NCBI GenBank assembly: GCA_024449915.1
Contig: JAMZAV010000108.1
Location: 1,674,001 to 1,738,000, forward strand
Source: Sweltsa coloradensis
Lineage: Eukaryota; Arthropoda; Insecta; Plecoptera; Chloroperlidae
Reading direction: 5' to 3'
Length of the DNA stretch: 64,000 nt
Below, piece after piece: positions 1 to 12,514 of the stretch. Numbering within the stretch: the first letter of the stretch is position 1; each line of letters begins with the position of its first letter. The position numbers were made by a program, and so were the translations under genes. The notes under the pieces are model-generated. The model made no database searches, was not told the DNA's origin, and was given only the letters and a program-made list of their open reading frames with translations.

Positions 1-2280
1 CGTTTTGGGAAACAATAGAAGAATGATTTTTCATGAGAAAAGTACTTTTCTTATATTACTTTTCGATTTTAGTACAATTTTTAATCTGATGGTTTGCTCT
101 ACCAGACAAACGGCGTTTACAATCTTGATGAAATTTTTAACAAAGAAATATTTCGCATACACGTGTAATGTAATTCGCCATATCTTGTTTTGGATTCAAG
201 ATTAATTTTCTTGCCGTTCCCCTTTAATCAGCCGGCAAGTTCTAGCTAGAGTCACTTGTTGCTGTTGGCCAAGCAGAGTTGTTGATCAAGAGAGATTTGT
301 TGTTATACCGATCAGGAGAGTAGGGGGTGGGGGGGAGGGGGGAGAGTGATGGCTGATCGACCCACTTGTGTCAGACTAGTGGCGCCACGTGCTCGTGGCC
401 TCGTCCACGGCCAAGGGTGGGTCCGGGTGGCATACACCACTTAACCCAGAAAAAATATTACGATATTAATTAGTGCTTATTTTGTATCTGTATAAGCAAT
501 GCTTGGGAGAAATTCATTATAATGTTGCAATATTATCAATTAAAGTTTTTAAACTTGACATTCATAATTAAGGGACCCCCCCCCCCAATTCCTTTCTATG
601 TCAATTCAAGAAGATGGTTCCAAAAGAAAAGTAGCTCTGTCTCAAAATTAAAAAGTCATCAGCTACGATCATTTTAATTAAAAGAATCCACTTACGATGT
701 ATGAAAAGATGGCAGAATGAATCAGAGGGAGTCAATAATAGACCCGAATTATTGTCGATTCTGAGGTAAAATCCAGTACAAAAATACTTTCGGCTCATTT
801 GTATATAGTTCCTCTATCAATCTGCCAATTGTCCAGTCATCTCAAGTCGATTATTTTGAAATTATAGCTACGTCTAGGGAATAGGGATACCTCATAAGAC
901 AGTTCCTTGAATAAAACTTTCATTGCACAGTCTAAAGTGAGCCAACAACACCGGCTAATTGAATCAGTTTATTGGATTAACAATTTTTCCGAAGAAAATC
1001 CGTAGAAAAAGATGTTTAACGGATTGAAATAATATGAATCTAAAAATATGTTGGGTCTTCGTCGCACAACGAAACGAAATCATGGGTGTTCGACCACTAG
1101 TAGCAACGTTAAGACGTAAGGTTGCCAAAATGAATCGAGAATGTTCCAGGAAATACAACAAGATTAAAAATATCTCTCACGTGACTAACAGCTGTTCATA
1201 GTTCTAGTAGTGCGTCTATGAGAACAGTCTAGATGAACCTCGTTGCACCATGATAAGAGATGGGTGGAATAAGCGTTTTGTGTGTGCTAAATAGTAAATA
1301 GCAAGTCAATGATTTTTTGAAAACGAAACAAAATACGTTTAAAAAAAAATTAAGATTTGATCTTAGCTTTGGAAAAATTTGAATTATTAATTCGTTTTTA
1401 AAAGTTTCTCGCGTGACTTTTCTAGGTTTCAGAAAATGCCAACCCTTTCATGGGCAGAATAGTTCCAGGGGTTAAATTTGAGTTTTGACTTTGTAGACTA
1501 ACAATAATGAAGACTCTTGCAAAGAAAATCACAACTTTTTATTCTTTTGTTTCGTGGGTTACCCCCAAAAAGTGGAGGGAAAACATATTCCCACCGCCCA
1601 CGAGAAGGTAAAAATTAACAATATTTATGTATATTTAGCATATAAATATTCGATCTTTTTCAAAAACAAAAAATCAACTTTTGTAAAAAAAATATGAAAT
1701 AATTTTTTATTATTTACTTTCATCTCCCATAGAGAAATAACTCGATTTTGATAATAAATTCGATATATACACTCGCAGATACAGAAACACAACAACAAAA
1801 TATAACGTCTAAATTCGTAATTATTGTTATTGGAAACGTTATTACCGACCGAACTGCCGTAGCGAATTTTTTTTCCCAAGTTCCACTGGTATACGTAAGC
1901 ACAGATAATAGAGTACACTACCTGTGACGTAAGCACATGCTTCCCGGGAACCGCGTAGCACGAATATGTCCGATGGGAAGCAAAATTCCCACGTCCCAAG
2001 AAAAGGTTACATAACCTTGAATTTTTACTAATTTTTTATAATGTTGAATTTTAATTACTTTAACCGTGTATTTTCACTTATTGTGGAAGAATTTTGAATT
2101 GGTTTTAATTTTTAAATCAACTCGCGATCATCCATTTCAAAAGCAGGAAAACCTACATGGGGTTTGAAGATTGAAATAAGAAGTCATCAATTCACTACAA
2201 AGCACTAACTTTAAATTAATTAATTAATAAATAAAATATAGTCTCATTTAAAACATATTAACAACAATAAGTCAACAAAC
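1..2280. other. Intergenic, no gene seen
   Basis: No conserved protein or RNA gene is visible. Bases about 88-145 resemble a degenerate interspersed motif (AAACGGC followed by ATCTTGATGAAATTT) that recurs better preserved at 34068-34180. A G-rich run lies at about 322-346 and a C run at about 575-587. The short ORFs here have no recognisable domains and AT-rich, random-looking composition. Confidence 0.6.
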
Positions 2281-2289
2281 ATTTTTATT

Positions 2290-2600
2290 TTTTAAGTGAG
2301 AAGAATGGAGAAGAATAGAATCCCAAGACAAGCATTTGAGCTAAAGAATGAGAAGAGTGGGAAAACCTCAAGATAGATGGCAAGATCAAGTACAGGCAGA
2401 TGTAGAGGAGAGAGGAGAGGAGTAGGTAGTGGTTGAAGAGAGAGAAAGATGGTGAGAGGACAGGGAAAAGTGGAGAGATCTTGTGTTACAAGAGAATGAG
2501 GAAGAAGATGAGGTGCCGAGCTTGGCAGGCCGGTGCTGATTCGGTGATGCCCAAGATGAATGGTGGAAACTCCCCTTTACCCAACTAAATGTTGTTGGAA
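2290..2600 (+). mobile_element. Non-LTR retrotransposon 3' fragment (LINE)
   Basis: Translation of 2302 onward gives RRMEKNRIPRQAFE, a phrase typical of the C-terminal end of non-LTR retrotransposon reverse-transcriptase ORFs. After one frame change it continues with RWQDQVQADVEERGE, and after another with KWRDLVLQENEEEDEVPSLAG and a stop near 2540. The following 60 bases (TTCGGTGATGCCCAAGATGA and on to about 2590) recur at 41410-41480, so both are 3' ends of the same family. The frame breaks show this copy is dead. The clade cannot be fixed from this stub. Confidence 0.7.
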
Positions 2601-5600
2601 AGAAAAGCTGTGATATTTATATAAGTGGATACATTTCAGTAATACACACTTATTTGAAAAGGAGGACGATAATAAAATGTAATTTTAGGAAAACAAAAAT
2701 GCACAGAAAATAATGAGTTCGGTATATTTTCTATGAGTAAGTCATATTAATATAATTGATAATAATGAGTTATTTTCTATGAGGGGGTCATATAAATTAT
2801 AAAATTGTACAATCATTATTTTGTTTGGATGATGTTGGAAAAGGGTTGCGTTCTCATAAAAGTGCCCTAAAGCCCGTTCTTTCATAAGACAAATTATTGC
2901 CATTATTATAAAAACCCGAGTTTGTCATTCAATATGAGCGAATTTAACACATGCTTGTCGAAATGGGCCAGAGATTACTGAAATTAATAATATCTACTTA
3001 CGGCGTCACCCGGCATGGTTTTCAACTCAAATGTTTACCAAAATATCCATCTTGTTGAGAAACAAAAAGGTAAATAGTAAAATGTTTAATTTAAAACTAA
3101 ATATTTATTTTTGTAACAATATCACACTACATTAAATTGTACACATAAAATGGAAACTGGCAAATATAAAAACAAAACAATGTTATTTATTTGTGATTAT
3201 AAAGCATGGTTTTACATCTCATGTTTATGAGATTGCAATAATCAAGTCAATATCATAATGAGAAAAACAAAAAACTTGATGCTTAGATAACAATCAAAAC
3301 ACTATTAATTATTTGGTATGTTTATCCCACACCTCGTCAAGTAATATTCCACATTTTTATATTATTTTTTATGATTATTACACACAATTTTGTTTTAACG
3401 GTTATGCTCCGGCTCGTTGTGGTTACTATAAGGTGTAACCATTGAATAATAATAACAACCAAGTTTGGTATCTTGCAAATTATCATTCACACCTGATTAT
3501 CCTGTCATTTTGAAGTAAATAGTCAATATACACATTTACCTTTACTCTTTCAATACATATTGCATCACAATAATCAGATGTAAGTTTTGCAGCCTCAAAC
3601 ATTGATATTGAAAGAGCAATCAATTGGGATATTTTGATTTCAAACATGCCACAAAAAAAAGGTAAATATAATTTCATTGCAAAAACAGACAAGATTAATT
3701 ATAAATGGTAAATGCCTTATTCTAGGTACAAAGTAAACACATCAAATAAATGAAACAATACATTGTCCAACACGTAAATACTTTGGCATTAATGTACATA
3801 TTATACAACATGTGCACTAGTTCGGAAAGAGTTTGTGCAATAGCTATTGAAACAAAATTATAATGGTGGAGGTGCCGGGTTAATAATATTATATTCACCA
3901 AATTCAAGTTTTCCCATTATCCTCGTTCATAAATCAAGTTTTATGGCTGAATTAGACTAATTAAAAAATATGTAAAAATTAATTATATTCTCCTACAGTG
4001 ACAATAATGAATAGAGAAGTTGAATAATGCAAATATTAAAAATAATGTTTTTCCTGCTTCCGTGATGTTTATTATTATATTTAGGTTAGGTTAGGTTAGA
4101 ACATAAATTCCACACAGGGGCTTCTAATGCAGAAAATATCATTCCTGCAGATAGAAAAATACACAAATTCATATGCTGTGGTGTAGTGTAAAAAAGTTCT
4201 CGTAACAGGCCACGTGACAAAAAGATATCCGAATGCATGTATGCACAGCAAGTGTATTAAAGACAAAAATGCTCGAGTGTCTGTTTGTGTGTAGAAACGA
4301 CTACTTTGAAGTTAGGTAAATTTGTACGGAACCATTGAAATCTCTCAACTTAGACCTACTGCATTTGTTTAAAACATAGAAGAAACCGACTATTTAAAAA
4401 TCCTCAAAATATATTTAATTTATTAATTTATAACATTAGCCTAAATTGTTTACAAAAAGAGGATAAAACACAAAAAAAAGAAACTTTCCAAGTCTTACAC
4501 AAACGTAAATAAAGGAAACAACTAATATGTTACTTGTGATTATGAAGTACAAATGCTACCAGTTTATTAGCAGTCTTTATCTACACATACCGTTATGATG
4601 ACAAAGGGAGTCGACATTTCACATTTAAAGGTTTCACGATGTACAGACAACAACACCAACACAAAAGTTTAGGCAGAGATATTAAAATGGAATGTTTAAT
4701 TAACTTATCACTTATCAGCCATGTAATGAAATGAAATAAGTGAAAAAACAAACAAATAAGAACATAAAACATATGCAGTAAAGTACTTAAAAAACTTGCT
4801 ACTTAAACTTTAAGTACAAGTTTTGGTCACATTCTAATTAAGGTTAACAAACAGTATTAAGCACAACGATTTGTAACCTTGGCTAAAAATTATTTTGATA
4901 TACGAAAAATAAGTAACACAAATTATATACATATTGCTCTAATTTAAATACTAGTATTGACTTAGCTAATTGGTAAAAAAATCTGTGCAAATTTGTAGAG
5001 GTATGTTAGTTTTCGCAGTGGCGCATTTAAAACTTAACAAATCGTTTCTGTATGATTAGTTATTCATTGCCTTAGAAAAGAATCCATACTTATCTATAGT
5101 CTGTCTATGGTCGAGGTACAAAGTGATGATTGACAGAATTTATTTACCTTTATTTGCCATCACACTCGGATGCAAACGCAATGCAGTAACCGCAATTAAA
5201 AAGATGCCAAAACTGTCCCACAAGCTATTCCAATGACTTTAACAAAAAAGTCTTGTATTTACTTGGACATTGGTACCTGACACTCCAACCCACCTCTGGG
5301 ATAGCGGCAGGCAGACACTACACGGGGAGCGACCGATACCAGTCTCGCCTGTCAAATCATCACTTCCTACCCCAATTCTATATATGCTGTGTCTGTGTAG
5401 ACATACCCAATATAATCTTGTATTAATCAATGAAACATTCTAGAAACTAAAAAGTAAAGAATATTACAAAAATTAGAAGTATCCCTACCCTAAATGCTAG
5501 CTGCTAGCATATGTTTATGATTATTACAAAATTTCCATTTCAATAAGGACTGATTGCCAATTAGATGCAAGATAAAGAATATTTAATTTATACATATTAG

Positions 5601-7840
5601 TTATCACACCATGGGCTTTGTAATACAGATACATTGCTTTTCTACCTAAAGAGTACAATAATGATTAATTGATTATAACACAAAGTTTTGGCATTAAGGT
5701 TAAGAAACATATTCTTTGACATTCATATAATAATATGTTTAATACTACTACTACACTAGGCCTACATATAAGCTACAAAAATTAACAGAAGGGTTCAAAC
5801 GTAAAATTACATTTGCTTCCATTTCAAATATCGATGATAAGGATCGCCAAAGTGTGCCCCGTTAGAAAACGATCCTTGATTTGTCACCTTTTGCCGCTTG
5901 TGGAGAAAAATAATGTTCATAAAAACAAGTTCTGGTATTAAATTAAAAAATGAAAAAATGAAAGTAGCAAATTTAGCAGTAGGCCTATATCCACCTTGGC
6001 TTTGTTGGTTTCTCTAAATGCATTGTGTAAAATGTAAGCAATTCTTTACATATGTCATCAAATCAAAACCCACCCATGGAGGGCTTTATTGTGGCAAACA
6101 AATTAGTTATCTATATAAAGAATTGCGGTATACTTCCAGGCTTGGGCAAGTCCTCCATAATAACGAACTTTGAAAAGGTAAGTTACTCCCTCAATAAAGA
6201 AACCAAGTAAAGTTCCGATCATCTACTCTTCATAAATAGGAACTTAGTTTATTTTAAAACTTTGCATTTTACTTTTTCCTCTTTTTGCACTGATGATTGT
6301 TTAGGTTGTCATAGGACCTTAATCACGGTTAAAAACGAAAAGTAACTAAGTACCTTTAATGCTTTGTCTCAATAGCAGGAAAAAAAGAAGTTTAAAGTGC
6401 CAAATACCTGAACTCATTGCACAATCGATGACCTATGCTCATTGCTCATACACAACAAAAACAAAACAGACGACAAACCAATCAGTAAGCAAGTAACAAA
6501 GTACCGGTAATAACGAATTTTCAAGAGTGCGGCCAATGAAATAAATATGTAGGAATACGCCTGCCTCAAACACAGTTGTATTACTAATTGCCTACACACT
6601 CGGACACAATGATTTTATTGGTGAATTATTTACCAAGACTACGTACATTGCTGATTTGGGGGGGGGGGGGGGGGGGAATAGGACAGAAAAAGAAAACCGA
6701 GAAACAGTAAAAAATCAAGTTACACATTGCACTGAACTAAAATGATTCACTAACACATAAGTCCCAATTAGCATGGTTGTATGAAAATAAGCAATTAAAT
6801 AACAAATAAATAAATAAATATGTATTTAATTGTCCTGGTACCTTATAATCTTGACACAGATTAAACTTTTTTGTCAGGAAAAGTTTTACATTCAGATTAG
6901 TGATTAGATAGTATTTGCATTGAATGGTTTTTGAATAGTCAATTGATTTGTTTGACTTGTGTGTTATGACCCCTCACCCATTTTCTCCACTTAGCATTTA
7001 AATGTTTCAAGTTTGTTTTACAATTTGAACAAAATTCTTAAAACATTATAACTAAGCTGTAGAACCGTGGATGGCTGTTCTAAAATTCGTATAGAATAGG
7101 TATGTTGTGATTTGTGAAGTATAATTTTGAAGATGCAGACCTATATTCAACAAAACAACCTGAATAAACACTAGGCTACGTCTGGATAAGACTACCTACG
7201 TAAAGGCTGTATGTTTTCCTTGTATAGAATTTAACTTAACAAAGCTTGGGTCCTCAGTCAAAACTAAAAAGTAAGCGCACTACTGTACCTTTGTAGCCTA
7301 TATAAGTATAACCAGAAAGTACAAGCACTGACAGTCAATGTGACATGTCATGTAGTCAGTCACAAACTAATCCTGTTGAAAACTAAAAATCTTGACAAAC
7401 ATTTAACTTTATATTTTGTAGGATATTAATGATTTTTTTTTTTTTTTTTAATCAGAGCCTTTTCTTATACAAATCTAATATTTGCACCAAACATGTCAAA
7501 CATAATAATAATAAATCAATAATACAGTTGGCTGTTTATTAATAAGTAATGTTTATTTTATTTGTGTACCACCGGTTGAGCCCTATACATACAGCCGTGG
7601 ACATATTTAATTTAAATCAAGAGGTCTGGAAGATACCTCTTTCACCGACCATAGCAAATAGCCCCAACCAGGGTACACTACTACATAATCTACATCTACA
7701 TAATATCAAATACAGTAATGGTGTTTATTTTTTAAACAAAAAAATAAATATGTGGTCCGAGTAAGTCCCTAGCTCGTACCACATTTTTTGATAATCAGCA
7801 ATTTTGATCTTACAAATCTCTCACACCCTAATGTAGATAT
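2601..7840. other. Intergenic, AT-rich, no gene seen
   Basis: No exon could be supported. The stretch holds a diverged local duplication around AATAATGAGTTATTTTCTATGAG (about 2710-2790), a core of repeat family X at about 3862-3880 (GGTGGAGGTGCCGGGTT), a TTAGG run at 4081-4099, and a G run of about 20 at 6656-6676. If the VAMP4-like gene upstream has a further terminal exon and a 3' UTR on the minus strand, they would lie somewhere below 10410, possibly in this stretch. I could not identify them. Confidence 0.5.
4081..4099 (+). repeat. Interstitial TTAGG run
   Basis: Three complete TTAGG units and a partial fourth occur in tandem. TTAGG is the canonical telomere repeat of most insect orders. 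Such short internal runs are common in insect genomes and are not evidence that this is a chromosome end, but they support an insect source. Confidence 0.8.
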
Positions 7841-7844
7841 CAAT

Positions 7845-8320
7845 ACATCCAAATAAATAAATAAATCCGTATTTAGAGTCTACCCACTCAGTCACGTAAC
7901 TGATTTTCAGTGAGGGGACAGTAAACCAAAGCGACCAAGTCAACCCTGTAGGTCCCGACGCAATCGACGAGTGAGCGATAACCAACCAGAGATCGATATT
8001 TTTTTTAATAGGAAATATAGCAACCAGTGGTATGGACAGTGCAAACACCCGCGGATCAACGCCAGAATGAACAAGGCCGATTAGAGCAACTTTAAATTTA
8101 TTATGTGCATCGTTGCTAGGACGTCTCAAAAGTCACCGTTTACAAATTCCTAAAAATCCTAACACAAGAACTGATGGACTTAAGTCCAAATCAGAAGTTA
8201 AAAAACTTCTGACTTTAACAGAAATTGAACCCTGAACCTTCTGCATTGGAAGCAGGTAGGCTAACCAGAACAAAGATTAGTCATGTGGGTAATCTTTGAC
8301 CACAAGACCAACGAGCCACA
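7845..8320 (-). mobile_element. SINE-like element, family C (tRNA-derived head)
   Basis: Read on the minus strand, a tRNA-like head (A-box-like TGGTCTTGTGGT, then B-box-like GGGTTCAATTT near 8222-8232) is followed by a body and ends in a tail containing GACTGAGTGGGTAGACTCTA and TTTATTTATTT. A second full-length relative lies at 32008-32425 in the same orientation, with matching head, body and tail. Tail-only fragments occur at about 20700-20770, 21590-21645 and 47300-47400. The head of this copy carries an insertion of about 30 bases (near 8260-8300) relative to the other. Confidence 0.7.
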
Positions 8321-8929
8321 CAAATACAAGAATAATGAGTCAGACTGATACAAAGTTACTCAAGTCAATGTGCATGTTTGACTGCAGTAGTCCTTTAATC
8401 CGGCTATGGTAAAGGACATGAGGTAGGATGGACCGGCATTTTTGATTTAGGACTAGTTAGTTCCAAGTACTCACGTGCATTGGGCGAGTCAAAAATCATT
8501 GTAATTATTTTTTAAACCATCCATTTTTGTAAGGTAGGCCTATGTCTAGTAGTACCACACCTACTTACTTTGTCATCATCAAGGAACTATTTAAAATGCC
8601 AATAATATTATAATAACTTACAACCAAATCAGTATCTTACAAATAAAGTCTGCCGGTAGAATAGAAGCATCGTGCCTAGAGTGTGGACCGTAGAGCTTCC
8701 AAATCACGAAAAGTGGACGATGATTGGCACTGCAAACAGTAAAATAAAAGTAGCATAGTTGTTTTTCTTATATTTTGCAGCTTCAAGAATCAGGATGTAC
8801 CGGTAGGCTATTATTGCATATATTAATTTTCATTTATCATTGGGGTATCGTATCTATTATGGTGGTGTTGTGTTGGAAATGACCAGACACAGGTAGGCCT
8901 ATTAAGTACGGTACCTAATAATAATAAAA

Positions 8930-9720
8930 AATAAAAAAATAAAAAATAAAAAAATGTTCAAAACAATCCTAAATTTACACCCTCTTAAAAAATTAAAATT
9001 AAAAAAAAAATAGGTAGGTAGGTATACACAAAATTTACCGCTTTCAAACCACCAAAACAAAATCAAAGATGCAATTTAATTTAATTGCAAATACCTGCTA
9101 CTGAACCCTCAATAACTAAATTTTATGGCAAACTGCAAGCACCCTTACAAGATACAAATCTTAAAATATGAGTGACAAAAACATAGCAGCGCTTTCAACA
9201 AAATTTTGAATGATATTTATTATTAACCGCCAATGCACTGCTTTTGGGTGTGACAAAAATTACTAGGAAAAACGCTAAAGTCAGTCGCGTTGTTGAGCGA
9301 GCACCGGTACATGCAACAACGACCCAAGTACGACATTCCCATAATGTTACATACCAATAAGTCTTTAAGGTCTTGACCGATTTAGCTGAAAATTTGGTAA
9401 ATAGGAGAGAATGTTGTACTTATTGACCCTGCAAAATTTAATGACGATTGGAACATTTTTATTTTTTTATTTATTTTTTTTTTATTATTATTTTTTTTTT
9501 TATAACCAACGATCGGATTTTGTTCAAAAACTATACAGCAACCCGCCTAGGTGGTATGTACATGTGTGAAAAATTTTAGGTCGATCAGAGAAACGGTGCG
9601 ACCTGTATCGAAGCAGTAACAGAAAAAAAAAAAAAATTCGACATTCGAGCCATAAGAGTCAAGTGGAGACGCTCGCTACGCTCGCTCAAAAATTGCCTTT
9701 TATTTCCATGACAAAGTGAA
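8930..9720. repeat. A/T-rich tracts and a degenerate element with GAGCGAGC ends
   Basis: Tracts of A (8925-9010) and T (9455-9510) flank or sit within a degenerate repeat starting at about 9262 with TACTAGGAAAAACGCTAAAG. That end closely resembles the termini of the inverted-repeat element at 52697-52859. Near 9375 it contains CTTGACCGATTTAGCTGAAA, and it finishes near 9675 with a CGCTCGCTACGCTCGCTC palindrome. It is probably a diverged copy of a DNA element; no coding sequence is seen. Confidence 0.45.
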
Positions 9721-9994
9721 TTAATTACACAGTAGGCCTACTCACATTCGGGTACACAAAATCACGAAAAGTGGACAAAATATGTGTGCAGTGTGAGCTG
9801 CAAATCAATGATGACATCGCAACGATTAGGACTATAGGTACTAATATTATGAATGGTCATTTATCGACAACTACAGTACCTCTACTAGATATATGAAATT
9901 ACTTTCTTCCCTTTGCTTGCTATATTTATTCAACTAGTATTACGTCATTTAAGCCAATTAGAAATGCCAACTTGTAAATTAATCGGTACCTAAC

Positions 9995-10135
9995 CCAACC
10001 TTGGAACCTTGTGTACAATAAACTTGAAGACAGAATTTGAGTCCCATTTCTCCAAATCAGCCAAGCAGAAAAGGGTTGCCGTAAATCTTCAGGGGTTCCA
10101 CCCCACCCATGTCTGACAGTTGCCAATACACCTGT
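9995..10135 (+). repeat. Interspersed repeat, copy 1 (pair with 21690-21805)
   Basis: The segment runs from GAGTCCCATTTCTCCAAAT through a stretch with AGGGGTTCCACCCC to TGCCAATACACCTGT. The same order of blocks with about 75-80% identity by eye recurs at 21690-21805. It is an interspersed repeat of unknown class, located just downstream of the last recognised VAMP4 exon. Confidence 0.6.
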
Positions 10136-10411
10136 AGAAGCTATTGTAAGTGACCGACATCAGTTTGGAGATTTGGCAACATTGTTAAATAGTTCAGAAG
10201 CATTTCAGGAGTGTTAAATTGTTAAATGGACAACAAAGATTGCTTCTTTTGTTCAGTAATGTGTCTTTGTACGGAATGGTATGGGACTGTACACCTGTCA
10301 TCAAGTTTACCTAGGTAGGCTATGCTTACCTTGAGGACATGGAATGAAAGCCTTGAGATAATGTTTCAGGTTGGGAATCTTGAAATACCCTACTGAAAAT
10401 TGTAGATTATA

Positions 10412-10649
10412 CTAACCAATAAAACAAACAAGAATAAGAATGGCAGTCATTCCCAAAATTGCTCGTGTTTTTATATGTTTAATCCATGCCCGTTTTCTCA
10501 TCCGAGTGGAAGCTGCTTGGAAGTCTAGGCTGGCAGCTCCAAGCCGTTCGGAGGCATCGTGAAGATCGTCTAAACGGTCCCCGCGTTCCAAAATCTTTCC
10601 AACGTTAGACCGCATCGTGTCCGTGACCTCTGCGATTTGCACTCGGACT
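10412..10649 (-). CDS. VAMP4: VAMP4-like exon 4 (SNARE motif and membrane anchor)
   Basis: After acceptor TCTTCTAG the exon encodes the R-SNARE heptads (VQIAEVTDTM ... KILERGDRLDDL ... LDFQAAS), the juxtamembrane basic stretch and a hydrophobic tail ILILVCFIG, then TAG at 10414-10412. The bases ATTG|GTTAGT at 10420-10411 form a usable splice donor overlapping this stop. Because VAMP4 anchors are normally about 20 or more residues, splicing to a further short exon on the lower-coordinate side is plausible. I could not find that exon. Confidence 0.85.
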
Positions 10650-12503
10650 CTAGAAGAGGACATTAACAAACAGGATGAGATGAAAAGACAACTGACGAGT
10701 TTCATTCAAGGGCTGTGGCACTGTTGACTTTTGATAGGTCTAATAGAGGTTCGTGAGAATGATAAATAATCGAGGATAATTGATTTTCAATTTTAAAAAA
10801 TATGTATCCAGTATCGTTCAATACCTAGCTATGACACAAAATAAAATATTTTAGCCTAGGCCTACAATGAAAAGAATTCACCCACTCACAACACAACATT
10901 AACGGAATGTATATTCGTGCATTGGGTCCAGGGAACTTACAACTTTTAAAAGGTTGAAGGGTGGTTAATGAAGTGTAGGGTGTGATGAGCTAAGTGCCAT
11001 TGGTCAAAATAGTTAGACAAAAGGTAAAAATATACTCGGATCTAAAAGTATGACTATCAGTACAGTAGGTAAGCCTACTTGAAAAGTAGGGGCCTAGTCC
11101 TCTTAGCCTTCTAGGCCCAAAATATAATTAATGAAACCTATGGCATTAGTGTAAGACCTATGGTAGGGGTACATTACATAGACTACGTTTATCAAGCGGT
11201 CTCAGTTAGTATTTCAAGTTTCAACACACCCCAAGATCGCTAACTGCTTTATCATAGGGATCAGTTCTAGTCCGCACTTGACATCTGAAATGGCCACACA
11301 ATTAGCTCGCACTTAGGCACTGCCTCAAAGTAGACTTCAAAATGTTGTCCTCCAACACATTGTGTAGTTTGGCAAGCATTGAAATAACAAGAAGAAAATG
11401 AGAGCGTTTTTTGGAAGGCTGTACCACAGATAAAAGAGTACACTACGTAGTGTACTCTGTTATCTGTGGCTGTACTGTAACTACAATCATTTCAATACCG
11501 GTAGCTGTAATTAGGGGCATGATCTTGAATCTAGCCTACCACCCCCCCCTACCATGTAACAACTACTTTGTAGATCGTTTCAAGCGAGCAAGTGTGGAAT
11601 CGAAACCAGACTCAAATATACTCAGCAAAGTGTTTAGATCAGTGCGCATTGGGTCCACATCATATCGGCTAGTCCGGACCAGTCCAGCTTGATAAACGTA
11701 GGTAGTTATAAACTTTAGCGGAGAGAGTGTTTGATATTGTTGATTTATAAAAATAGGCCCAGCCCCATGGTCCCAGCCCTATACCAACTGCATGGCATTA
11801 CTGGGTGTTGTGGTTTGGTTGGCTTCCGCTTACCTATAGCCTATAAGGCCTAGGCCTAGCTAGCCTGAATGAACCTGTAGCTAGCCTGATCTATGCCCCG
11901 GAAGTCAGCTATGAGTTTAAATTCGAGTAGGTACTTCCACAAAGCCCCAAATTAAAATTTAGGACCTAGGGTTCTATTCTGTAAACAGTTCTCTTATAGC
12001 CCTATGATTCGAACATGTGGTGATAATATGTTTCTGGCCTTTGTAGCTAGGCCCCTACCATAGCTGTAATTCACACAGATAATTAATTTTTTACGAATAT
12101 CTATGCCAAGCTGTAGGCCTAAATCATGCAAACCAATATTTAATAAATAAGTAAATCTTACTGTTTAATTTTGTCATCCTCAAAGTGCACTGCTTTCGGC
12201 TTAGCAGATGGACCACTGAAAAACAACAACAGCTGATTTTAGAGGTTAGCCCCATGCTAAATGTACTTGATTCCATGTTAACATTAAAATGGTTTAACCT
12301 ACTTTAAGAAGAAGTCGTCGTCATCACTTCCACTTCTCTGTTCCAATAAGTTCTCCTACAAAATTAAATGAAAATGTTAGGTTAGGCTGCCCCAACTTAT
12401 TTGACACTTGCTGAGTAACATACGGTGATTTACTTACTGTTTCTTCACTTTGTGCGGTAACCAAATCTTCTTTTGATAGACTTCTTTTAAATTTTGGTGG
12501 CAT
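10412..12503 (-). CDS. VAMP4: VAMP4-like R-SNARE, whole gene (4 recognised exons)
   Basis: This encodes a vesicle-anchored R-SNARE of the trans-Golgi/endosome type. Exons on the minus strand are 12503-12438, 12355-12303, 12215-12162 and 10649-10412, all bounded by GT-AG introns with consistent phases, giving 136 residues. The N terminus MPPKFKR and the order di-leucine (ENLLEQ, residues 23-28), acidic run plus FFL (about 30-39), GPS, then SNARE motif match vertebrate VAMP4 (about 141 residues). The SNARE motif covers about residues 58-115, with the ionic zero-layer arginine at about residue 80 (LERG). A basic WIKHIKTR stretch precedes a C-terminal hydrophobic anchor. The anchor as read is only about 16 residues before the stop, so the last residues may come from a further exon (a GTTAGT donor overlaps the stop). 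The start is the first ATG of exon 1. The gene diverges from the C/EBP gene. The family assignment is strong; the exact 3' end is not. Confidence 0.88.
11424..11469. repeat. 46-bp near-perfect palindrome in VAMP4-like intron 3
   Basis: Two 23-base arms, CCACAGATAAAAGAGTACAC plus TAC and its complement, meet at ACGT with a single mismatch and no loop. In a transcript of the VAMP4-like gene it would form a hairpin. It may be a relic of a short inverted-repeat element. Confidence 0.85.
12162..12215 (-). CDS. VAMP4: VAMP4-like exon 3
   Basis: The exon has 54 bases, with acceptor TTTTTCAG and donor GTAAGA. It completes an Asn codon and encodes GPSAKPKAVHFEDDKIK, leading into the SNARE motif. The phases join exons 2 and 4 exactly. 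Confidence 0.85.
12303..12355 (-). CDS. VAMP4: VAMP4-like exon 2
   Basis: The exon has 53 bases, with acceptor TTTTGTAG and donor GTAGGT. It encodes ENLLEQRSGSDDDDFFL plus two bases of the next codon. This corresponds to the di-leucine and acidic cluster that in vertebrate VAMP4 directs trans-Golgi retrieval; the same role here is inferred. Confidence 0.85.
12438..12503 (-). CDS. VAMP4: VAMP4-like exon 1
   Basis: The exon has 66 bases, or 22 codons, beginning ATG (12503-12501) with MPPKFKRSLSKEDLVTAQSE and ending in phase 0 before a perfect GTAAGT donor. MPPKFKR is the characteristic start of VAMP4 proteins. Confidence 0.88.
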
Positions 12504-12514
12504 GTTGTGTGATG

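Noticed and set aside
3483..3692. Possible minus-strand exon (MFEIKISQLIALSISMFEAA ...) ending at a GTAAAT donor
   Set aside because: It has a reasonable donor and protein-like segment, but no acceptor is visible upstream and no family is recognised; kept out of the feature list.
4081..4099. Telomere
   Set aside because: Only three to four TTAGG units in ordinary intergenic sequence; an interstitial motif.
7549..7764. 71-residue ORF
   Set aside because: No domain, AT-rich composition, no splice or promoter support.
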